Of a DNA stretch of 64,000 bases, positions 58,489 through 64,000 are shown in pieces. The stretch is from positions 30,355,656-30,419,655 of the forward strand of contig CM119264.1 in the NCBI GenBank assembly GCA_051294375.1. The letters are read 5' to 3'. Each line of letters begins with the position of its first letter. The first letter of the stretch is position 1. The position numbers and the translations under genes are program-made. The DNA comes from Paraspadella gotoi. Lineage: Eukaryota; Chaetognatha. Below the pieces are notes generated by a model. That model had not been told where the DNA came from and made no database searches. It saw only the letters and a list, made by a program, of their open reading frames with translations.

Positions 58489-58869
58489 GTAAGTTAGGGT
58501 GAGGCTTCTTTAATAATCGACATAACAAGACATTAACGTAACACTAAGTTCATTAATTAACACTACTTAATATTGACATCACAATGCCTTTATTAAGTTA
58601 CATCATCCTGCCTTTAATTAAACATTTCTATTTCCTGCCTTCAATTTGTAAATCTTTCCCCTTTTTTCTTTGGTAACCAAGTTTGGATACAGGGGTTTTT
58701 AGATGATATGAAATTTTTAGGAATCTTGTTAGGTATTTTGCCTCATGAGAGGCTTCGATTCTTAACGTTGATTAAAACTAACAATACAAATATTTGTCAT
58801 TTGATAAAAAAATAATAAATAAATAAATTAAAATCAAAATGTTTTTCCTCTTTGAAAAACACACGCAAG

Positions 58870-59145
58870 CCGCGACGACTTCACCACCGCCGCCGCATCC
58901 GCCCCGATCCACCTGGCGGCCAGAAGCGGTTCGGTCGACGCCCTCTGTTGCCTCCTGACCTCAAAGGCCAAAACTCGAGTCTTTGACGCCAACGGTTGGT
59001 TGCCGATTCACAATGCAGCTGCCTTCGACCAACTGCTCGTGGTCAAGATTCTGCGATTTCGGGACGAAGAAACTTTGACGTCGTCGACGAAATCGGAAGA
59101 ACGAATGACGCCGCTTTTGTTGGCAGCTAAATACGGCGCCAAAAG
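58870..59145 (+). CDS. Ankyrin protein exon 6, ankyrin repeats 2-4
   Basis: The first base completes Gly. Encodes SAPIHLAARSGSVDALCCLL, then DANGWLPIHNAAAFDQLLVV and ERMTPLLLAAKYGAKR, three consecutive ankyrin repeats. The donor AAAAG|GTTAGA leaves AG, so a further exon must follow, but none is visible before the LRR gene at 60256 or the window end. The gene either continues beyond the window around a nested LRR gene, or is interrupted here by a rearrangement or assembly join. Confidence 0.82.
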
Positions 59146-60255
59146 GTTAGAACTAAAATTAGAGTTATTTAATATCATTTGCATATTGTAGTAGTGCATT
59201 TCTCTTCGTTTTAATCCTTTGTCTCCAGTATTATTTTTTGGATAATTTAATTTTTTTATTATGGATAACAACAATTTTTTTATGGTGAATAGTATTCACC
59301 AGAATACTTATTTGATATTTTAACAGTACACTCATGTGCAAAAAAAAAAAAAAAAAAAAAACAAAACAAAAAACTCGCCACTTTACAAAAACCAGTTTTG
59401 CCTCTTCCATTTGTTTACAAAGTAGAGAGTCTTTAATTTTCTATAAACAACGATTTTAATTTAATCAGCGCAAATTATCTATAAGTGACAATTTTGAAAA
59501 ATAAGTTAATGAGAGAGAGAGGGAGAGAAAGAGAGATTTAAGCTAAAAAGGATAAAACCAATTCTGGTTATAACAAGTTATTTGTTTTAATGAAACCTCA
59601 TACACCAGAAGAATTGTGTTCCATCGCCGACCAATCAGCGTCCTGTAGAAGCTCATCTGATAACAACAACAACAACAACGGTTCTACAGTCCGTCGATTC
59701 CATCTCCGATACTTCGATACGGTTTTGAGTTCGTGCGAGAATCTCTTCGTCGATGTTAAATTGTTATACTCGAGTTATTTTCGTAATGGAGAAAGCGTGC
59801 TATAACGGCGGCTAGAAATTCTAGAATGCTAATGCTGACCGCGCGTATCAATTCTATCATTAGATACTAAGTGCTCATGAAGACTGGGGCTTTCGGAAGA
59901 TCTTATGAAGATGCTCGCTTTTCCCGTTCGGGCTGAGTCGCTACCTCGATAATTTTTTTTTCTGAAATAAAAGAGACAATTTGACAATTTGACCTCTATA
60001 AGGTTATAAATTAACAAGTTTTTGATCTTAATTTAAAGGTTCCCTTAAAATTTAAGATATCTCCGATCTTTTTCACATTATCCGCCACAAATTCTTCCAG
60101 AGGATTTTAATAATAACATATGACTTAAATGATAACATATGGACAAAAAATATATTTTTTTGGTTATTGCACCGTTTTGTCCACCATGAAAATATAAACG
60201 TACATATACCAGGAATCCTAGCTTAGGATCCGTTATTTTTGAAAAAAGGGAAAAA
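59146..60255. other. Intergenic or intronic DNA between ankyrin and LRR genes
   Basis: Holds a 25-base A run (59340-59365), a short GA array (59513-59535) and a frame at 59590-59805 with an Asn run and STVRRFHLRYFDTVLSSCE that has no recognisable relatives and no splice support. AT-rich upstream of 60256; no clear core promoter recognised. Confidence 0.5.
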
Positions 60256-61009
60256 ATGGAATTTATCCCAAACCAACTAAAATATCTTCTGTGTTTTTTG
60301 ATCGTTCTTGACTCCAATGTCATCGCCAATGCCAAGGCCAATACCAACGCCAATGTCCACGCCAATGTCAACGCCAATGCCTACGCCAATGCCAACGCCA
60401 GCATCACTACGTCGAAACCTTGTCGTCTTATCTGTAAACAACTTCAATTTGGGGGACATAACATTGATAACAATGTGAATTGCGCCTGGGGAGAACAGTT
60501 CGTGAATGGAATGTATTCGAAGCAAATAACAAATGCCCGATGTCAAAGCCTTACCAAGCACGCGGTAAGCAATCTGGTGTCGGTACGTACAGGACTTCTT
60601 CTGAATTTGAGCTCTGCCGATACGCTTCTTGTCGTACCTGGCCGAATCGAGATAATAGAAGATGAATTTCTGTCGGGGATTGAAGCCCTCAGAGCTTTGT
60701 TTATTTTTGGAAACAAAATTACGCGTTTACAATGGAATCTTTTTGGTAGAATAAGAATGGAAGAGATTCATCTTTCAGAAAACCTTATCTCCGTCATCGA
60801 AGACAATTGCTTTGAGAACGTGGTTGGTCTACAAACGCTTAATCTAAGAAATAACCTGATAAAGGAAGTATCGAACGCAACTTTTCATGGCCTAAAGGAT
60901 TTGCATATTTTGTACATGAGCGGAAACCTTTTGGTCTGGATACAAAAAGACGCTTTTAAACATCTCGTCAATTTACAAAAACTGTGGTTGGATAAGAAAT
61001 ATTATATTT
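60256..61009 (+). CDS. Toll/LRR-type receptor, N-terminal part
   Basis: ATG at 60256 starts MEFIPNQLKYLLCFLIVL, a signal peptide, followed by an Ala-Asn repeat (about residues 23-49), an N-terminal cysteine-containing cap, and four to five leucine-rich repeats (for example LRALFIFGNKITRLQWNLF and LQTLNLRNNLIKEVSNATF). The frame ends at a stop at 61030-61032, but LRR sequence continues one base out of register from about 61000 (LQKLWLDK here, FDPGILSELVKLDFLNLT in the next frame). One extra base, or two missing, in the A/T-rich stretch 60992-61010 would explain it. The region is intronless and AT-rich, unlike its neighbours. Confidence 0.8.
60322..60402 (+). repeat. 12-bp coding minisatellite (Ala-Asn repeat)
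   Basis: GCCAAT followed by a variable hexamer (GCCAAG, ACCAAC, GTCCAC, GTCAAC, GCCTAC, GCCAAC) six times, a 12-base period, encoding alternating Ala-Asn with Lys, Thr, Val-His and Tyr variants right after the signal peptide. Confidence 0.9.
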
Positions 61010-63283
61010 TTCGACCCGGGCATCTTGAGTGAATTGGTAAAACTAGATTTTTTGAATTTAACTGATAACTATCTGAAGGACATAAAATTCACGAACGAGA
61101 GTCGGTCCTTGCGAAAATTACATTTGAATTTAAATGAAATTGAGTACTTGTCAAATGAATCCTTCTGTGGTCTGAAGGCCCTTACGTCCTTGCGTTTGAT
61201 GAACAATCCGTTAATTTTCATCGGTGAAGGAACATTTTCCTTTTCAAGTTTTTTGACTCGTTTAGCCGTGGGACGTTGTGATCTTAAGGCAGTATTTTGT
61301 CGTTCAAAAGATTCAAAAGACTATTTTCAAATTCACAAAAACGTTTTTTTTTCGGCTCAACTGCGAGATGGGATCTATTTCGGTAATCTCGCTAGAATCC
61401 CGGAGAAACTATTAACGAATCTAAGCACACAATCGCTGGAATTTGAATTTAGTAATATTTCAAAAATAGAAGCAAATATTTTCAAAAACCTTGGCCGAAT
61501 AAGTGAATTTTCTGTTATAACGAGCAATGTTTCCAGTGTGGAAAAATACGCTTTTGAAGGACTGAGATTAACAACGGTTATTGATCTTAGCCATAACCAA
61601 ATTAAAGTTGTGAGAAATTGGTTTAAAAGCTCGTCCGCTTTGCGGCGTTTAAATCTTAATTTTAATTATATATCCTACTTTGAGGATGATTGTTTTAGTA
61701 ATTTGGTTAACATTGAAACAATTGAACTTAATGTTAATAATATAACAGTAATAAACAGAAAGGCATTTGGTAACCTCGGAAACTTACGAAATTTAACCTT
61801 ACGTCAAAATCGCATCTACACTCTGAATGAATTAGGTCTTCAAAATATTGGATCCATCAATTTGTTAGATCTAACTTTCAATAATATAAAATCTATTGAA
61901 TTGTCAGTTTTGAGATTAAATATTGATACTTTGAGGCTTGAAGCCAATAAAATTCGTCAAATAAATTGCGCGAATTGGCGTTCTGTAAATGTTAAGAATC
62001 TTCAGCTTGATTCCAATTTGGTGGAAAAGATCGACAACGATCTAAATTGTTTCAACGTTATACAGTCATTAGCCGAATTAAATATTTCGTTCAATAGGCT
62101 TAACTTTATTAATCCATCAGAGTTCTTTGGATTTAAAAGTCTTGACAATATTTACCTAAAATCTAACCTTTTGAAAAGTTTACAATTTGTTGCGAATCTT
62201 AAAAATTTAACTACACTCGATTTGAGTAAGTCATATAGTGTTCAATCATTTTCAAAAGAAGTAGTTCAAGCGTTTGAATCCACGACTAATCTTAAATTAG
62301 ATGGCATTGATTGGTCGTGTCCATGCGGAAGCGAATATTACCCCATGATGGAATTTCTGAAAAAAAAATATGAGAAAATTCCATGTTGTCCGAATCTTTG
62401 CAAATGCACACTTAAGGAAAACGTCATAGAGATTGACTGTTCTAGAGATAAAATATCAAGTTTAAATAAATGTTTTTACTTCAATTACACGCTGGACTAT
62501 TCATTTAAAGGAAATCATTCGAGATTTTACTTTTCTAATCACGAATTAGTACAACAATTAAATATTAGTTATAATAATCTATCTTACCTAAACTTTACCG
62601 AATTCAAAGACATGTCAAACTTGAAATTATTAGACTTGTCGAACAACAAATTTTCCAAAATTTCGTCAAACCATTCGACAATATTAAAAAGAATAGCTAA
62701 AGTGATTTTTGATGGAAATCCATTTGGCTGTTGGTGCGATTCTGAAAATATTGAATCAATGAATTTGTTGTATCAAAATAACTTTCTTACGCATTGTTGC
62801 CCCTTAAAATGTAGGTGCTCTATTCAAAATGGTTATTTTTATGTTGATTGTTCAGAAGAGATATTTTCCAAACTTTCTCGATGCTACCCATATGCCCAGA
62901 CTTATTTAGATTATTCAAATACCAATTTTAACTTATCCTTTGAGAGCGTAAAACGAGGATATAATATTCGTGCGCTTGTTTTGAAGAATAATTATTTGAG
63001 CAGCCTGTCTCGACTTGGATTAATTCAGCTTTCTAACTTGAAAATTCTAGATCTGAGAGAGAACAATTTTCACGTCATTGAACCTTCAATCTCGTTGATG
63101 TTGGGAAATATTTCTAAAATGTATTTAGATTTTAACCCATGGCAGTGTAGTTGTGAAAGAAAATACAGCAATATCATGCATATTCTTCTGAAGAATGGCG
63201 TTCAGCATCCCTGTTGTCCAAATAATTGTCTGTGTTCAATAACTGAAGCGATAACTAAGGTGATTGCTCTAAGAGCCTTTTAA
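61010..63283 (+). CDS. Toll/LRR-type receptor, main ectodomain
   Basis: A frame of about 750 codons carries around 15 further leucine-rich repeats (LxxLxLxxNxI pattern, e.g. TVIDLSHNQIKVVRNWF). Three cysteine clusters with C-terminal-cap plus N-terminal-cap order follow: CPCGSEY...CCPNLCKC (62318-62409), CWCDSE...CCPLKCRC (62729-62818), CSCERK...CCPNNCLC (63148-63235). One to two repeats separate them. Such repeated CC-P-x-x-C-x-C clusters typify multi-cysteine-cluster Toll receptors of invertebrates. Many NxS/T sequons are present. The stop at 63283 interrupts the third cluster just before its expected DCS, which appears one base out of frame, so this is a second frameshift. Confidence 0.82.
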   Translation, partial: FDPGILSELVKLDFLNLTDNYLKDIKFTNESRSLRKLHLNLNEIEYLSNESFCGLKALTSLRLMNNPLIFIGEGTFSFSSFLTRLAVGRCDLKAVFCRSKDSKDYFQIHKNVFFSAQLRDGIYFGNLARIPEKLLTNLSTQSLEFEFSNISKIEANIFKNLGRISEFSVITSNVSSVEKYAFEGLRLTTVIDLSHNQIKVVRNWFKSSSALRRLNLNFNYISYFEDDCFSNLVNIETIELNVNNITVINRKAFGNLGNLRNLTLRQNRIYTLNELGLQNIGSINLLDLTFNNIKSIELSVLRLNIDTLRLEANKIRQINCANWRSVNVKNLQLDSNLVEKIDNDLNCFNVIQSLAELNISFNRLNFINPSEFFGFKSLDNIYLKSNLLKSLQFVANLKNLTTLDLSKSYSVQSFSKEVVQAFESTTNLKLDGIDWSCPCGSEYYPMMEFLKKKYEKIPCCPNLCKCTLKENVIEIDCSRDKISSLNKCFYFNYTLDYSFKGNHSRFYFSNHELVQQLNISYNNLSYLNFTEFKDMSNLKLLDLSNNKFSKISSNHSTILKRIAKVIFDGNPFGCWCDSENIESMNLLYQNNFLTHCCPLKCRCSIQNGYFYVDCSEEIFSKLSRCYPYAQTYLDYSNTNFNLSFESVKRGYNIRALVLKNNYLSSLSRLGLIQLSNLKILDLRENNFHVIEPSISLMLGNISKMYLDFNPWQCSCERKYSNIMHILLKNGVQHPCCPNNCLCSITEAITKVIALRAF

Positions 63284-64000
63284 CTATTTTCCAAGTTGTT
63301 TACCTTGGCATAACACTCACATTAATTATCAAACACGAACATAAAAAATGATCATCTTAATTTAAAAGTAAATATGCCAAATGTCATTCTTCTCGATCTG
63401 AGTTACAATAACCTAACTACTTTAAAGTTTTTTGATGTTCAGAAGCTAAAGAATTTGCGTACAGTTGATCTCCGATTTAATAAGTCATTCAATTAATGAT
63501 CTTATTAAACTGGGTTATTTACATGAATATAGACGGTAATTATTTTGACTGTTCTCCATGCGACCAAGTTGTTAACTTTCAAAAATATTAGAGTTTTATG
63601 AAATCAACATTACATGTAAAAACTCCACCATAATTAAACGGCGTTCGGTCTGTTATGTTTATAATGTTGTAATTCCTTCAATCGCAGCTTCAGTTTGTTT
63701 CCTTACTCTGGCCGGTGTTTCTTTTCATTTTGTGAAAAAGAATGGATAAAACGAGTCAACTTGAAGAAAATGAAGAAATACTATAAAATAATTGAATATA
63801 ATTTGAGAGAAAAATCGAGGAAATACGAATATGAAAAATTACTTTTACACTTTGAAATTGTGGAAGGCTTTCAAAACGGATTGCCGAACAGAATACTTAA
63901 ACGCGATTTGGAATAACTCCAACGGCTTGTGTGTTGTCGAGCCCTGGCTTTGCACGCTGCAAGAATTTAATAACAAGAAAGTCTGTGAAAGTATTGAAAC
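63284..64000 (+). pseudogene. Toll/LRR-type receptor, C-terminal part with broken frames
   Basis: Continuation in shifting frames: an LRR pair (NVILLDLSYNNLTTLKFF), a cysteine cap remnant (DGNYFDCSPCDQVVNFQKY), a membrane helix (VVIPSIAASVCFLTLAGVSF, about 63669-63735), then a basic Lys/Tyr-rich cytoplasmic segment (KRVNLKKMKKYYKIIEYNL). From about 63876 a third frame gives TEYLNAIWNNSNGLCVVE and EFNNKKVCESIE to the window edge. The position and spacing after the helix fit a TIR domain (box 2 begins LCxxERDxxPG in Tolls), but the box motifs are not intact. Either a decayed gene or a stretch with several base errors. Confidence 0.6.

Noticed and set aside
59590-59805. 71-codon frame with an Asn run, considered as the next ankyrin exon
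   Set aside because: No acceptor giving the required phase, no ankyrin pattern, and the Asn run comes from a CAA-type microsatellite.

Overview
The window is nuclear DNA from an animal, almost certainly an invertebrate. Coding sequence lies in short GC-rich exons with GT/AG junctions and matching phases, separated by AT-rich introns. The recognisable proteins include a Vilse/ARHGAP39-type RhoGAP, an atypical dual-specificity phosphatase relative and a Toll/LRR-type receptor. Introns and intergenic DNA are crowded with (CT)n/(GA)n tracts, minisatellites and dispersed repeats. I cannot name the species or phylum.

Layout. 1-16.4 kb: an unidentified gene on the + strand. Three exons (6672-6812, 14207-14309, 16186-16321) join in phase and encode a luminal/extracellular segment, one strong membrane helix and a cytoplasmic tail. 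A GC-rich island between assembly gaps (3187-3598) may be an upstream exon. 16.4-25.4 kb: repeats, including a complete but dead Tc1/mariner element at 23383-24246 with terminal inverted repeats and a TA duplication. 25.4-32.5 kb: the last four exons of the RhoGAP gene, carrying the catalytic Arg, Lys and Asn positions. 32.6-36.2 kb: a minus-strand copy of three of those exons and their introns, full of small indels. 36-49 kb: repeats, and a long noisy stretch (42.7-47.8 kb) ending at a 25-N gap. 49.0-52.4 kb: a compact gene for a dual-specificity-phosphatase-like protein whose catalytic cysteine is serine, i.e. a pseudophosphatase resembling STYXL2/DUSP27. 54.4-59.1 kb: six exons of a large ankyrin-repeat protein, tentatively ANKAR-like, with no visible 3' end. 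60.2-64.0 kb: an intronless, AT-rich LRR receptor of multi-cysteine-cluster Toll type, broken by frameshifts.

Assembly quality matters. Three gaps are exactly 25 N, and the sequence beside them looks like uncorrected long-read sequence. The two copies of the RhoGAP 3' end carry complementary single-base errors. The inverted duplication may therefore be a gap-filling or fold-back artefact, and the frameshifts should be read with that in mind.

No obvious multi-gene system is present; the genes look functionally unrelated. The items most worth a second look are the Cys-to-Ser pseudophosphatase, the triplicated splice donor after exon 16186-16321, the hammerhead-ribozyme-like dispersed motif, the AT-rich fold-back element family, and the Toll-like gene whose cytoplasmic end may be a decayed TIR domain.
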